From Bacteroidetes bacterium OLB12 (GTDB taxonomy: Bacteria; Bacteroidota; Bacteroidia; Cytophagales; Cyclobacteriaceae), in assembly GCA_001567185.1 (NCBI GenBank), contig LNFR01000052.1, forward strand, positions 1-64,000: 64,000 nucleotides of DNA. Direction: 5' to 3'. The position numbers were made by a program, and so were the translations under genes. Positions 1 through 9,034 of this stretch are shown here, in pieces (the first letter of the stretch is position 1; every line of letters begins with the position of its first letter). The notes below the pieces were generated by a model that worked only from the letters and a program-made list of their open reading frames with translations, had not been told where the DNA came from and did not search any database.

Positions 1-330
1 AGGCAACTGGAGGTTACCTCATTCGAAAGAGCTAATGCGCACCCAGATTATGATATGTTATTCAAAAAGTGGGTATGTACGGAGTGTAGTGTAAGAATGC
101 CGATCGAAATAAACATTGGTACAAAGGTTGGAATAAAATCTGTAGGAGAGGTTGAATTAATTTTCTATGATTGGTACCTTTCTATGTACAGTAATACAAT
201 ATTGCTTACTGGCCCTGAAAACGCTCCACCAATCTATCCAGCTTACTATACGTTTGACTTTATAGATAATGGCCGAAAGCTACTTATTAACCATGGAGGG
301 ATAAAAGAACTTTATAAATCGATTAATTAA
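1..330 (+). CDS. Unrecognised protein, 5' end outside window
   Basis: The reading frame is open from the first base of the window and ends in TAA at 328-330, so this is the C-terminal 109 residues of a longer protein; the ATG at 55 is probably internal. It has a CxxC-like pair (CTEC) near the start of the visible part and is otherwise rich in aromatic residues, ending in GIKELYKSIN. I do not recognise a family. It lies upstream of the cell-division cluster but is separated from it by more than 600 bases of repeat-rich DNA, and a strong hairpin begins 10 bases after its stop. It looks like an accessory gene rather than part of the cluster. Confidence 0.55.
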   Translation, partial: RQLEVTSFERANAHPDYDMLFKKWVCTECSVRMPIEINIGTKVGIKSVGEVELIFYDWYLSMYSNTILLTGPENAPPIYPAYYTFDFIDNGRKLLINHGGIKELYKSIN

Positions 331-340
331 CCCCTTCGCC

Positions 341-365
341 CACGTTGGAGTTCTTCTCCAACGTG
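341..365. repeat. Perfect hairpin with TTCTT loop
   Basis: A 10-bp perfect stem (CACGTTGGAG / CTCCAACGTG) encloses the loop TTCTT, directly after the stop codon of the upstream gene. There is no T-run, so it is not a canonical intrinsic terminator, although it could protect a 3' end. The same five-base loop with a different stem occurs at 27737-27759. Confidence 0.8.
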
Positions 366-478
366 CATGATGAAAGTTAATAACCGATAAATGGTTTCAA
401 TTTAAACCCCTTTGTTGTTGTAGGCCGCCTGACCTCCGGAGTTTCCCGGTTGTACTTGCCTTACGGGATGTGACCCGC
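362..478 (+). repeat. Direct repeat, copy 1 (about 115 bp)
   Basis: This stretch and 648-756 share GCATGATGAAAGTTAATAAC, a GTTGTTG...GCCTGACC-like module, and a GTACTTGCCTTACxGGATG block in the same order and orientation. Copy 1 is preceded by the full TTCTT hairpin; in copy 2 the hairpin is missing, leaving only its flanks. No reading frame is shared, so the repeat is taken as non-coding. Confidence 0.7.
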
Positions 479-647
479 TAATTATTTTGTAATTTGTCGT
501 TCGTAAAATATTTTGGTTAAGCGGTGTTCTGAGGTATAGAAATCGCTTTTAGACGGGATATATTTATATATGGGTGAATATGCATGGATTTAAAAAATCC
601 TTTCGTTGTTGCAGGTCGCCTGACCTGAACGTGAATCCCCCCACGAC

Positions 648-756
648 CGTGCATGATGAAAGTTAATAACCGATAGATGGTCTCAATTATAAGCCATTTG
701 TTGTTTCAGGTTGCCTGAGTTTCCCGACTGTACTTGCCTTACCGGATGTGGCCCGC
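648..756 (+). repeat. Direct repeat, copy 2
   Basis: Second copy of the block at 362-478. Between the copies, 604-625 carries a module (CGTTGTTGCAGGTCGCCTGACC in two halves, with inner palindrome AGGTC-GCCT-GACCT) that recurs exactly at 27701-27722, ahead of another repeat family. The rest of 479-647 and 757-878 shows no gene that I can support. Confidence 0.65.
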
Positions 757-878
757 GACCCGTTTTTTTTGAAGCTAATCCACTTATTTGTTAAATATCT
801 GATTATCAGTTATTTAATTAAGTTCGACCATTTTTATGGCTTGTATTGTGGGCTTTTGTGCAAGAAAAATGCAAAAAA

Positions 879-918
879 GTGGGTTAAAGTGGTTGGAAGT
901 GGTTGAAAGTTACTTAAG
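879..918 (+). promoter_or_regulatory. MraZ operator (10-bp phased direct repeats)
   Basis: Four consecutive 10-bp units read AGTGGGTTAA, AGTGGTTGGA, AGTGGTTGAA and AGTTACTTAA, starting at 879, 889, 899 and 909, the last being degenerate. MraZ is known to bind tandem TGGGN-type direct repeats at 10-bp spacing upstream of its own gene, so position, period and core sequence all fit autoregulation of the dcw cluster. The site lies 36-75 bases before the mraZ ATG. Confidence 0.8.
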
Positions 919-953
919 TTTGCTTAGGAGAAATAGACAACCACTACAAAGTC

Positions 954-1403
954 ATGACTTTCTTCACCAGTGAATATGAGTGTAAGCTTGATGCCAAAGG
1001 CAGAATAGTGCTGCCTGCGCGGATCAAAGCCCAGCTCCCCGAGCCGGAAGGTGGGGTGCAGGAGCTTGTGATCAGGCGTGGTTTTGAGCAATGCCTTATT
1101 ATTTACCCCATGGTGGAGTTTAAAAAGGTCTTCTCAAAAATTTCCGGACTCAGCGAGTTTAACAAAGAGTTTCGCGATTTGCAGCGCAGCTTTTTGTCGG
1201 GGGTAGTAACCATAGAACTGGACAGCAATGGCCGGTTTCTTATTCCCAAAAACATGCTGGCTTATGCCCAGGTCGATAAAGAAGCGATGTTGGTAGGCAC
1301 GGGCAGTAAAGTTGAAGTTTGGAACCCCACCGTGTATGAGAAGCACCTCATCCAAGACCCAGGTGAATTGTCTAAGCTGGCCGAGAAGTATTTGAACGAA
1401 TAA
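954..1403 (+). CDS. mraZ: Transcriptional regulator MraZ
   Basis: MraZ is a ring-forming DNA-binding protein that regulates the division and cell-wall cluster it heads. The 149-residue product has the two expected SpoVT/AbrB-like swapped-hairpin domains: one near the N terminus (SEYECKLDAKGRIVLPARIK) and one near residues 80-105 (ELDSNGRFLIPKNM). The ATG at 954 gives the usual N terminus; the only purine-rich stretch (AGGAG at 926-930) is too far upstream to be a normal ribosome site, which is common in this phylum. It is followed by a 174-base gap in which I see nothing, then rsmH. The operator repeats upstream are probably its own target. Confidence 0.97.
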   Translation: MTFFTSEYECKLDAKGRIVLPARIKAQLPEPEGGVQELVIRRGFEQCLIIYPMVEFKKVFSKISGLSEFNKEFRDLQRSFLSGVVTIELDSNGRFLIPKNMLAYAQVDKEAMLVGTGSKVEVWNPTVYEKHLIQDPGELSKLAEKYLNE

Positions 1404-1577
1404 CGCATGGAGATGAGCTTTCAAAGTAAATGCTTTGAATACGGCTCCATAAAAGCTGCAGATTACAGGCTTCACACTCCAGGTTTTATTTAAAGCGGGA
1501 AGCGAAGTGACGTGTGATCTAAGTTCATTGAAAGACTTGAAAACGAATTGTAGCATGTAGCCTGAAGCTTACAGCCT

Positions 1578-2477
1578 ATGTACCACAAACCAGTTATGTT
1601 GAACGAGTGTATTGAGGGATTGCAAATAAATCCATCAGGCACCTATGTAGATGTAACGTTTGGTGGTGGCGGCCATAGTATAAAAATTCTTGAAAACCTG
1701 CGCGAAGGAAAGTTAATAGCCTTCGATCAGGATGAAGATGCAAAGCGACAGGCTGAAAATATTCATAGTCGTTCTTTTACATTTTGTCAAACAAACTTTC
1801 GGTACATGAAACAGTACCTGAAGTTGAATGGAGTAACTCAGGTAGATGGTATTCTGGCCGATCTGGGCATTTCATCGCACCAGATTGATTCACCGGAACG
1901 AGGTTTCTCAACCCGGTTTGAAGGTCCGCTGGATATGCGCATGGATCGCAACAGCAAACAAACAGCTAACACCGTTCTAAACGAATACAGTGAGGAGGAG
2001 CTGCATCGGATTTTTGGCATGTATGGCGAATTGAAAAATGCACGTACCGCAGCCAAAGCAGTTATCGTTGCCCGGTCGCAAAAGCCATTAACTACCACGC
2101 TCGAATTAAAAAACGCCTTGCAAAGCATTGCTCCCCGTGGTAAGGAGCACAAATATTTCGCCCAGGTGTTTCAGGCGCTGCGCATCGAAGTAAATGCGGA
2201 GATGAAAGCGCTTGAAGATTTTTTGCACCAATGTGGCGAAGTGGTAAAGCCGGGTGGCAGGCTGGTCATGATGAGTTATCATTCATTGGAAGACAGGATG
2301 GTAAAAAATTATATCAACACCGGAAAGGTGTTCGGAGCGTTGGAAAAAGATTTCTACGGCAATCCGATTAAACCTTTTCGGGCAATAAACCGAAAGCCAA
2401 TCGAAGCTTCGGAAAAAGAAGTAGAAGAAAATAAACGCGCCCGCAGCGCAAAACTGCGGATAGCGGAGAGAATATGA
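1578..2477 (+). CDS. rsmH: 16S rRNA (cytosine(1402)-N(4))-methyltransferase RsmH
   Basis: RsmH uses S-adenosylmethionine to methylate the N4 position of C1402 in the 16S rRNA decoding centre. The 299-residue length is normal. The protein begins with the family-typical MYHKPVMLNECIEGL, followed by the SAM-binding glycine motif (DVTFGGGGHS, about residues 25-35) and the signature GISSHQIDSPERGFS followed by DMRMD. It sits second in the dcw cluster, as in most bacteria, and is followed after 15 bases by the FtsL-like gene. Formerly called MraW. Confidence 0.97.
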   Translation: MYHKPVMLNECIEGLQINPSGTYVDVTFGGGGHSIKILENLREGKLIAFDQDEDAKRQAENIHSRSFTFCQTNFRYMKQYLKLNGVTQVDGILADLGISSHQIDSPERGFSTRFEGPLDMRMDRNSKQTANTVLNEYSEEELHRIFGMYGELKNARTAAKAVIVARSQKPLTTTLELKNALQSIAPRGKEHKYFAQVFQALRIEVNAEMKALEDFLHQCGEVVKPGGRLVMMSYHSLEDRMVKNYINTGKVFGALEKDFYGNPIKPFRAINRKPIEASEKEVEENKRARSAKLRIAERI

Positions 2478-2492
2478 AAGAGTAGAAGACTT

Positions 2493-2903
2493 ATGAGCGA
2501 GAACAAATTCAGAGTAATGGAGCCCTCAAAAGGAAATGAAGCGAGGGTGAAAGAGAAAACGGCCACCGCGGGCTCCAGCATTTTTTCTGGTTTAGAAAAA
2601 AGAATGAAACTCGAAGCCTATTTCGAAGAAGGTTTTCCGGTTCAATACCTGCCAAAAGTATTGTTTGTGGTGTTGTTGAGTTTAATCTACATCAGCAATA
2701 CACACTTTGCCGAAAAGACTACGCGTAAGATTGATAAAATTCAATCTGAGGTAGAGGACCTGCGTGCAGATTATACTACGCTGAAAGCGGATATCATGTA
2801 TGCCAGTAAGCAAAGTGAAGTGGCACGAAGAGTTAAAGAAATGGGATTGAGGGAAAGCTTAAATCCACCCTATAAAGTTGTAGTTGACGGAAGTGAATAT
2901 TAA
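2493..2903 (+). CDS. ftsL: FtsL-like cell division protein
   Basis: A 136-residue bitopic protein: a charged cytoplasmic N terminus of about 50 residues, one membrane segment (LPKVLFVVLLSLIYIS, about residues 54-70), then a heptad-rich stretch (about 75-115) that fits a periplasmic coiled coil. Position between rsmH and ftsI, topology and length match the FtsL-like proteins of Bacteroidota, which share little sequence with Escherichia coli FtsL. FtsL normally forms the FtsQ-FtsL-FtsB complex that activates septal synthesis. Its last 20 bases overlap the start of ftsI if the TTG start is used, suggesting coupled translation. Confidence 0.85.
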   Translation: MSENKFRVMEPSKGNEARVKEKTATAGSSIFSGLEKRMKLEAYFEEGFPVQYLPKVLFVVLLSLIYISNTHFAEKTTRKIDKIQSEVEDLRADYTTLKADIMYASKQSEVARRVKEMGLRESLNPPYKVVVDGSEY

Positions 2904-4983
2904 AAAATCCATATTAATCCGGGTTCGGGTAGCCTTTTTAGGTGTGATGATTTTTGCCGTTTGTGTAGCTGCAAAAATTGGTCATATCCAGGTGGTAGAT
3001 GGTGCCAAGTGGGAAAAACTAAGCGAAGAAATTCACTTTGATTACCGAAAAGTAAAAGCTACGCGAGGCAACATTTATTCTGACAATGGAAGTTTGCTGG
3101 CTACCAGTCTGCCATTTTATAAAGTGGCTATCGATCCAACCTTAGCGAAGCAGGAAGTTTTTCGGGCAGGCATCGATTCTCTTAGCCTTTTACTTTCCCG
3201 GTACTATAAAGATCGTTCGGCAGCCGAGTACAAACAGCTTTTAAAAGATGCGCGCGCGTCAGGTAAACAATACCTGGTACTTAACCGCAAGCAAATTAAC
3301 TATCAGGCAAAAAAGGAAATGATGAGCTGGCCTATTTTCCGCGAGGGCCGGTACCGGGGTGGTGTTATTTTCGAAAAGATTGATGTGCGTTACAGGCCCT
3401 TCTCCAACCTGAGTCGCAGAACCGTTGGTTTTGTAAACGAAGATGGAAGAGGCGCTGGCCTGGAATATAGTTTTGATGATGTACTGGGTGGCCAGGATGG
3501 CGAGGCGCTCTTTCAGAAAATTGCCGGGGGTACCTGGAAACCCGTCTTTGATGGCAACAACACCAAGGCCGTTAATGGATTGGATATTCATACTACCATT
3601 GATATTAACCTGCAGGATGTAGCCGAAACTTCCTTGTATCAGGCCATGCTTAAACACAATGCCGATGAAGGTACTGTGGTAGTAATGGAAGTTAAAACAG
3701 GTCACATCAAAGCTATTTCTAATCTGAGCAGCGATGGGAATGGAGGGTTCTACGAAAAATTCAATCATGCGGTGGGAGGTTCGATGGAACCCGGCTCTAC
3801 GTTCAAGCTGGTAACCATGCTTGCGTTGTTGGAAGATACAAACCTGCAGCTAACAGACAGCGTCAACACCGGTAATGGCGAATACACGTTTTATAATCGT
3901 AAGGTGCGCGATCACCATGAGGGGGGATATGGAAAAATTACCGTACAGCAGGCATTTGAACTTTCTTCGAATGTGGCAATGGCAAAACTTACGGATAAAT
4001 ACTTCGGAACAAAGCCATCGCGGTTTTTAGAATATGTAGATAAACTAAAGTTATCAAAGCCATTGGGCGTTCAGGTATCAGGCGAAGCGTATCCAAAAAT
4101 TCCAAGGCCCAATACCAAAGAATGGAGTGGCATTACACTTCCGTGGATGGCCTACGGCTATGGCCTGGAGATGACACCCCTGCATACACTTACACTATAC
4201 AATGCCATAGCCAACGATGGTAAAATGATCAAACCTGTTTTTGTTACCTCGGTAAGCAAAGCCGATAATGTAAAACAGGACTTTGAAACCGAACAGATAA
4301 CCGGAAAAATCTGCTCGAATAAAACATTGGATAAACTTAAACTTTTGCTGGAAGGTGTGGTGGAAAATGGTACAGCCATGAATTTGAAAAACACACATTA
4401 CCGCATTGCTGGTAAAACAGGTACCGCGCAGATATTGATAAACGGTCGCTACGAAAAGAGGTACATCACTTCATTTGTAGGATATTTTCCGGCCCACGCT
4501 CCAAAGTATTCAGCAATTGTGCTCATCAAAAACCCACGGGGTTTTTATCAATACGGTAACAATGTGGCCGGCCCGGTGTTTAAAGATATAGCCGATAATA
4601 TTTATTCGCGCAACATCAACCTGCATTTGGCCATGGAAAAAAGCCAGGTACAGGAACCCGGAGTGTTTCCGGTAATCCGTGCCGGTAACCAGGAAGAGCT
4701 TACCCGCATCAGCAACGAACTGGGGGTAACGAATCATTCCGCAACGGATGAAGAGTGGATAAGAGCAACTAAAAATGGTAACGCGGTAGTGTGGAAAAAT
4801 AATCCGGTTGTAAAAGATCTGGTGCCGGATGTAACCGGCATGACTTATCGCGATGCCGTTTACCTGCTGGAAAAATCCGGATTGCAGGTTTCGTTTGAAG
4901 GGAAAGGACGCGTAACGCAACAATCGCTTGCACCGGGAACTAAAATATCAAAGGGATCCAGAATTTATGTTCGATTAGGCTAA
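2884..4983 (+). CDS. ftsI: Septal peptidoglycan transpeptidase (FtsI/PBP3) with PASTA domain
   Basis: Class B penicillin-binding protein that cross-links septal peptidoglycan. It has one N-terminal membrane anchor (about residues 12-32), a dimerisation domain, and a transpeptidase domain with all three active-site motifs: STFK with Ser305 and Lys308, SSN at 361-363, and KTG at 511-513. The last 60 residues form one PASTA domain (beginning VPDVTGMTYRDAV). The frame has no ATG near the start; TTG at 2884 or GTG at 2893 are candidates, both inside the ftsL end. Its stop overlaps the murE ATG by one base. It is intact despite being one of the longest genes here. Confidence 0.95.
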   Translation: MTEVNIKKSILIRVRVAFLGVMIFAVCVAAKIGHIQVVDGAKWEKLSEEIHFDYRKVKATRGNIYSDNGSLLATSLPFYKVAIDPTLAKQEVFRAGIDSLSLLLSRYYKDRSAAEYKQLLKDARASGKQYLVLNRKQINYQAKKEMMSWPIFREGRYRGGVIFEKIDVRYRPFSNLSRRTVGFVNEDGRGAGLEYSFDDVLGGQDGEALFQKIAGGTWKPVFDGNNTKAVNGLDIHTTIDINLQDVAETSLYQAMLKHNADEGTVVVMEVKTGHIKAISNLSSDGNGGFYEKFNHAVGGSMEPGSTFKLVTMLALLEDTNLQLTDSVNTGNGEYTFYNRKVRDHHEGGYGKITVQQAFELSSNVAMAKLTDKYFGTKPSRFLEYVDKLKLSKPLGVQVSGEAYPKIPRPNTKEWSGITLPWMAYGYGLEMTPLHTLTLYNAIANDGKMIKPVFVTSVSKADNVKQDFETEQITGKICSNKTLDKLKLLLEGVVENGTAMNLKNTHYRIAGKTGTAQILINGRYEKRYITSFVGYFPAHAPKYSAIVLIKNPRGFYQYGNNVAGPVFKDIADNIYSRNINLHLAMEKSQVQEPGVFPVIRAGNQEELTRISNELGVTNHSATDEEWIRATKNGNAVVWKNNPVVKDLVPDVTGMTYRDAVYLLEKSGLQVSFEGKGRVTQQSLAPGTKISKGSRIYVRLG

Positions 4984-6446
4984 TGGCTGAACTGAAAGAC
5001 ATATTATATAAAGTACACATTACTTCTACCTCGGGTAACATGGGTGTGGCGGTAAAGGGTATTGCGTTCGATTCACGCAAAGTGCAACCTGGGTTTTTAT
5101 TTATTGCAGTAACAGGAACTCAATCAGATGGACACAGTTTTATTGAAAAGTCAGTAACGAGTGGTGCCATTGCAGTGGTATGTGAAAAACTGCCGGAAGT
5201 AATTTCGGAAAACGTTACTTACGTAACAGTAAAGGAGAGCAAGAAGGCGCTGGGCATTATTGCAGGAAACTTTTATGGTAACCCGTCTGCTAAATTAAAA
5301 CTGGTGGGTGTAACCGGAACGAATGGTAAAACAACCGTTGCTACGTTGTTGTTTAAGTTATTTTCAACATTAGGTTACCGATGCGGAATGTTATCCACAG
5401 TTGTGAATAAAATTGTGGATAAGGAGATACCAGCCACGCATACCACTCCCGATCCCATTCAGATTAATGAATTGTTAATACAAATGCTGGCAGAAAACTG
5501 CACGCATTGTTTTATGGAGGTTAGCTCGCATGCGGCAGACCAGGGTAGGATTGAAGGATTAAATTTTGCAGGTGCGCTGTTCACTAACATTACACACGAT
5601 CACCTGGATTACCACCGCACGTTTGAAAGTTATATCCGGGCCAAAAAGGGTTTCTTCGATAATCTATCGGCCGATGCGTTTGCTTTGGTAAATGTAGATG
5701 ACAAGCGCGGCATGGTGATGTTGCAAAATACAAAGGCTCGTAAACTTACCTACGGCCTTAAAAAAATGGCCGACTTCAAAGGGAAAATCATCACCAACTC
5801 AATTGAAGGTTTGGAAATTGAAATAGCTGAGCGCAGCGTTTGGTTTAAGCTGATCGGTGATTTTAATGCATACAATTTACTGGCTGTTTATGGTACCGCT
5901 TGCTTGCTGGGCGAAGATTCTGAAATGGTATTGATGAAGCTTTCCGCCTTAACCGGTGCTTCGGGCCGATTTGAGTTGGTGTTGCCCGGTTCCAGGTTTA
6001 CGGCTATTGTTGACTATGCCCATACTCCCGATGCATTGAAAAACGTATTGGAAACCATCGAGCATTTCCGCTCCGGAAACGAGCAGGTAATTTCAGTAGT
6101 TGGCTGTGGAGGCGATCGCGATAAAACCAAACGTCCGCTAATGGCAGCAATAGCCTGTAAATATTCGAACAAAGTGATTCTTACTTCCGATAACCCGCGC
6201 AGCGAAGATCCGATGGAAATAATTCGTGATATGCAGAAAGGAGTTGGGCCTGGCGATGCAAAAAAAACATTGGTGATGGTAGATCGGGAAGAAGCTATTA
6301 AAACTGCCTGCATGATGGCGCGTGAAAAAGATATTGTGTTGGTGGCAGGAAAAGGGCATGAGAATTACCAGGAGGTAAAGGGTGTAAAACATCCATTTGA
6401 TGATAAAGAGGTATTGTTACGAATGATTAAGCTGTTTAGTAATTAA
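4983..6446 (+). CDS. murE: UDP-MurNAc-tripeptide synthetase MurE
   Basis: ATP-dependent ligase adding the third amino acid to UDP-MurNAc-L-Ala-D-Glu. The 487-residue protein has the Mur ligase N domain, the ATP-binding loop (VTGTNGKTT, about residues 108-117) and the central motif HDHLDYH. The motif DNPR at 403-406 is the established signature for meso-diaminopimelate specificity, so the third residue is predicted to be meso-DAP, as expected for a Gram-negative. The ATG overlaps the ftsI stop (TAATG) and its stop overlaps the mraY ATG, which indicates a single transcript with coupled translation. Confidence 0.97.
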   Translation: MAELKDILYKVHITSTSGNMGVAVKGIAFDSRKVQPGFLFIAVTGTQSDGHSFIEKSVTSGAIAVVCEKLPEVISENVTYVTVKESKKALGIIAGNFYGNPSAKLKLVGVTGTNGKTTVATLLFKLFSTLGYRCGMLSTVVNKIVDKEIPATHTTPDPIQINELLIQMLAENCTHCFMEVSSHAADQGRIEGLNFAGALFTNITHDHLDYHRTFESYIRAKKGFFDNLSADAFALVNVDDKRGMVMLQNTKARKLTYGLKKMADFKGKIITNSIEGLEIEIAERSVWFKLIGDFNAYNLLAVYGTACLLGEDSEMVLMKLSALTGASGRFELVLPGSRFTAIVDYAHTPDALKNVLETIEHFRSGNEQVISVVGCGGDRDKTKRPLMAAIACKYSNKVILTSDNPRSEDPMEIIRDMQKGVGPGDAKKTLVMVDREEAIKTACMMAREKDIVLVAGKGHENYQEVKGVKHPFDDKEVLLRMIKLFSN

Positions 6447-7673
6447 TGCTGTATTATTTATTCGACTATATCGAAAAGAATTTTGATCTGCCAGGGGCGG
6501 GATTATTTCAGTACATCTCGTTTCGTGCCGGTGCCGCAGCGGTATTGTCGTTAATGATCACGATCCTGTTCGGAAAATCATTAATCAACTACTTACGCAA
6601 AAAGCAGGTAGGTGAAGACATTCGCGATCTTGGGCTGGAAGGCCAGTTACAGAAGAAGGGCACACCTACCATGGGGGGGCTGATCATCCTGGCAGCCATT
6701 CTAATACCCACCTTATTGATGGCGCGCCTCGATAATGTATATGTAGTCTTACTAATCGCCACTACCCTCTGGTTAGGGTTAATTGGATTTCTGGATGACT
6801 ACATTAAAGTATTTAAGAAAAACAAAGAAGGCCTTGCCGGCCGATTTAAGATTGTAGGCCAGGTAACCATCGGGTTGATTGTAGGCCTTACCTTATACTT
6901 TAATGAAAATGTGGTAATACGGGAAGTGCGCCCCGCAACCAACGTAAGCACGCTGGTGATTGAACCAACCGAAGGTACAAAACTGGAATACCGCGATGTT
7001 AAATCCACTTCTACTACTGTTCCGTTTTTTAAGAACAATGAATTTGACTACAGCGATATACTTCCGTTTTTAGATAAGAACTATACGTGGATTGTGTTTA
7101 CGTTGATCGTTATCCTTATCATCACGGCAGTTTCAAATGGCGCTAACATAACCGATGGGATTGATGGACTGGCGGCCGGTACATCGGCCATTATCGGATT
7201 AACGCTTGCCATCTTCGCTTACCTGTCAGGTCGGGTTGACTTTAGTTCTTACCTCAACATCATGTACATTCCCAACCTGGGTGAATTGGTAATTTTCTGT
7301 ACTGCTTTTGTTGGAGCATGTTTGGGATTTCTTTGGTACAATGCTTATCCCGCTCAGGTGTTTATGGGCGATACCGGCAGTTTATCGCTGGGTGGTATTA
7401 TCGCAGTACTGGCCTTAGCAGTACGAAAAGAACTCATGATTCCACTGTTGTGCGGAGTTTTTTTTGGTAGAAAACTTATCAGTGATTGTGCAGGTATCGT
7501 ACTTCAAGTACACGAAAAAGAAATACGGTGAAGGGCGTAGAATTTTACTGATGTCGCCTTTACATCATCACTATCAAAAGAAAAATATTCACGAAGCTAA
7601 AATCGTAACCCGGTTTTGGATTGTAGGAATACTGTTGGCTATTCTTTCACTCGCAATGTTAAAACTAAGATGA
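6446..7673 (+). CDS. mraY: Phospho-MurNAc-pentapeptide transferase MraY (frame broken once)
   Basis: MraY transfers phospho-MurNAc-pentapeptide to undecaprenyl phosphate, forming lipid I at the inner membrane. The first frame runs to 7531 and carries the N terminus, the FLDDYIK motif, the Asp-rich [11 protein letters not shown] and the [11 protein letters not shown] motif. After the run of eight T at 7458-7465 the conserved C terminus continues in another frame (VENLSVIVQ, then [12 protein letters not shown]) to TGA at 7671-7673. Removing one T restores a 408-residue enzyme. A roughly 50-residue insertion after the fourth membrane segment is typical of the phylum. mraY is essential, so either the run is mis-assembled or the frame is corrected during expression. 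Confidence 0.93.
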
Positions 7674-9022
7674 ACAAGAAAGTTGTCATAGTAGGTGCAG
7701 GCGAAAGCGGAACGGGTGCAGCTTTACTCGCGAAGGTGAAGGGCTATGATGTTTTTGTTTCAGATCAGGGATTGATTAAAGACAAATACAAAACCGAATT
7801 ACTAACAGCAAAAATTGCTTTTGAAGAAGGAGCACATACTTCGGAAAAAATTCTTGCGGCTGATTTAATCATTAAAAGTCCAGGTATTCCGGATAAGGCC
7901 GATTTGATTAAACAAGCTAAAGCAAAAGGTATTGAAGTAATTGACGAGCTGGAGTTTGCTTTCCGCTACCTCACCGGTAAAGTGATTGCTATAACCGGAA
8001 CGAATGGAAAAACCACCACTACGTTACTTACTTTTCACCTCATGAAGACGGCCGGGTTTAAGGTGGCCCTGGCTGGCAACGTGGGCGAGAGCCTGGCACG
8101 AAAAGTTGCCGCGGGTGCTCATGATTGGTATGTGATTGAAATCAGCAGTTTTCAATTGGATGGGACAAAATCGTTTCGCCCTGAGATTGGGATACTAACC
8201 AACATTACACCCGATCACCTGGATCGGTACGAGTATAAAATGGAGAATTATATCAACTCCAAGTTTCAGTTGGTGCGCAACATGACAGAAAATAACTTCT
8301 TCATCTACTATGCAGATGATGCTGTTACAAGCCAACAACTGCAGCAGCGTACTATTGCTCCGGTTAAAATTCCGGTATCGTTAACAGACAACTCCGGTTC
8401 AATTCATTACGATGGCGAGAAAATGATATGGACGTTTGGTGAAACTACATTTGCTGTACGGCAGTCTGAAACCACGTTAAAAGGTCCGCACAACCTGATC
8501 AATACCATGATGTCCGTAGCAGCTGTTTACCTGGCAGGCGGAAGTATTCAATCCATAAAAGAAGGTCTTGGAACGTTTACAAATGCACCCCATCGCCTGG
8601 AGTCGGTAGGTATGATAAAAGGAGTTGAGTTTGTGAATGATTCAAAAGCCACCAACGTAGATTCGGTGGTGTATGCACTTGGAAGTTATGCGCAACCTTT
8701 AATATGGATAGCCGGAGGTATTGATAAAGGAAATGATTACAACATCATAAAAGCGGAGGTAGCTAAAAAAGTAAAGACGCTAATCTGCCTGGGTAAAGAC
8801 AATACCAAACTGAAGGAGTTTTTTAAAAATGTTGTTTCTGAAATTCATGAAGTACAAACAACAAAAGATCTCGTAAGAGTTGCATTGAAAGCCGCGCATG
8901 AGGGCGATGTGGTATTGCTTTCTCCGGCTTGTGCCAGTTTCGATTTGTTTAAGAATTATGAAGATAGAGGGAATCAGTTTAGAGCGGCCGTGCTTGAGTT
9001 GAAGCGGGAAGTTGAATCCTAA
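7670..9022 (+). CDS. murD: UDP-MurNAc-L-alanine:D-glutamate ligase MurD
   Basis: ATP-dependent ligase adding D-glutamate to UDP-MurNAc-L-Ala in the cytoplasm. The ATG at 7670 overlaps the mraY stop (ATGA) and gives a 450-residue protein starting [14 protein letters not shown], a Rossmann-like N domain. An upstream TTG/ATG extension would only read back through mraY and is rejected. The P-loop TGTNGKTT lies at about 109-116, followed by ITPDHLDRY, and the C domain ends with [12 protein letters not shown], typical of MurD. It is followed by ftsW after 12 bases. Confidence 0.97.
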   Translation: MNKKVVIVGAGESGTGAALLAKVKGYDVFVSDQGLIKDKYKTELLTAKIAFEEGAHTSEKILAADLIIKSPGIPDKADLIKQAKAKGIEVIDELEFAFRYLTGKVIAITGTNGKTTTTLLTFHLMKTAGFKVALAGNVGESLARKVAAGAHDWYVIEISSFQLDGTKSFRPEIGILTNITPDHLDRYEYKMENYINSKFQLVRNMTENNFFIYYADDAVTSQQLQQRTIAPVKIPVSLTDNSGSIHYDGEKMIWTFGETTFAVRQSETTLKGPHNLINTMMSVAAVYLAGGSIQSIKEGLGTFTNAPHRLESVGMIKGVEFVNDSKATNVDSVVYALGSYAQPLIWIAGGIDKGNDYNIIKAEVAKKVKTLICLGKDNTKLKEFFKNVVSEIHEVQTTKDLVRVALKAAHEGDVVLLSPACASFDLFKNYEDRGNQFRAAVLELKREVES

Positions 9023-9034
9023 AAGCGATACAGT

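Noticed and set aside
341-880. Integron attC sites or CRISPR repeats
   Set aside because: No GTTRRRY/RYYYAAC pair is found at the hairpins, the repeats are few, irregularly spaced and lack uniform spacers, and no integrase or cas gene is visible.
1134-1556. Minus-strand frame across mraZ and the mraZ-rsmH gap
   Set aside because: It is the reverse shadow of mraZ with no family features; many similar antisense frames elsewhere in the window were rejected for the same reason.
7458-7465. Programmed frameshift or phase-variation switch in mraY
   Set aside because: The gene is essential, so on/off switching is implausible, and the same +1 in A8/T8 occurs in unrelated genes. Kept only as part of the window-wide indel finding.
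7616-7669. Upstream start for murD
   Set aside because: It only reads through the 3' end of mraY; ATG 7670 gives the ATGA overlap and the canonical start.
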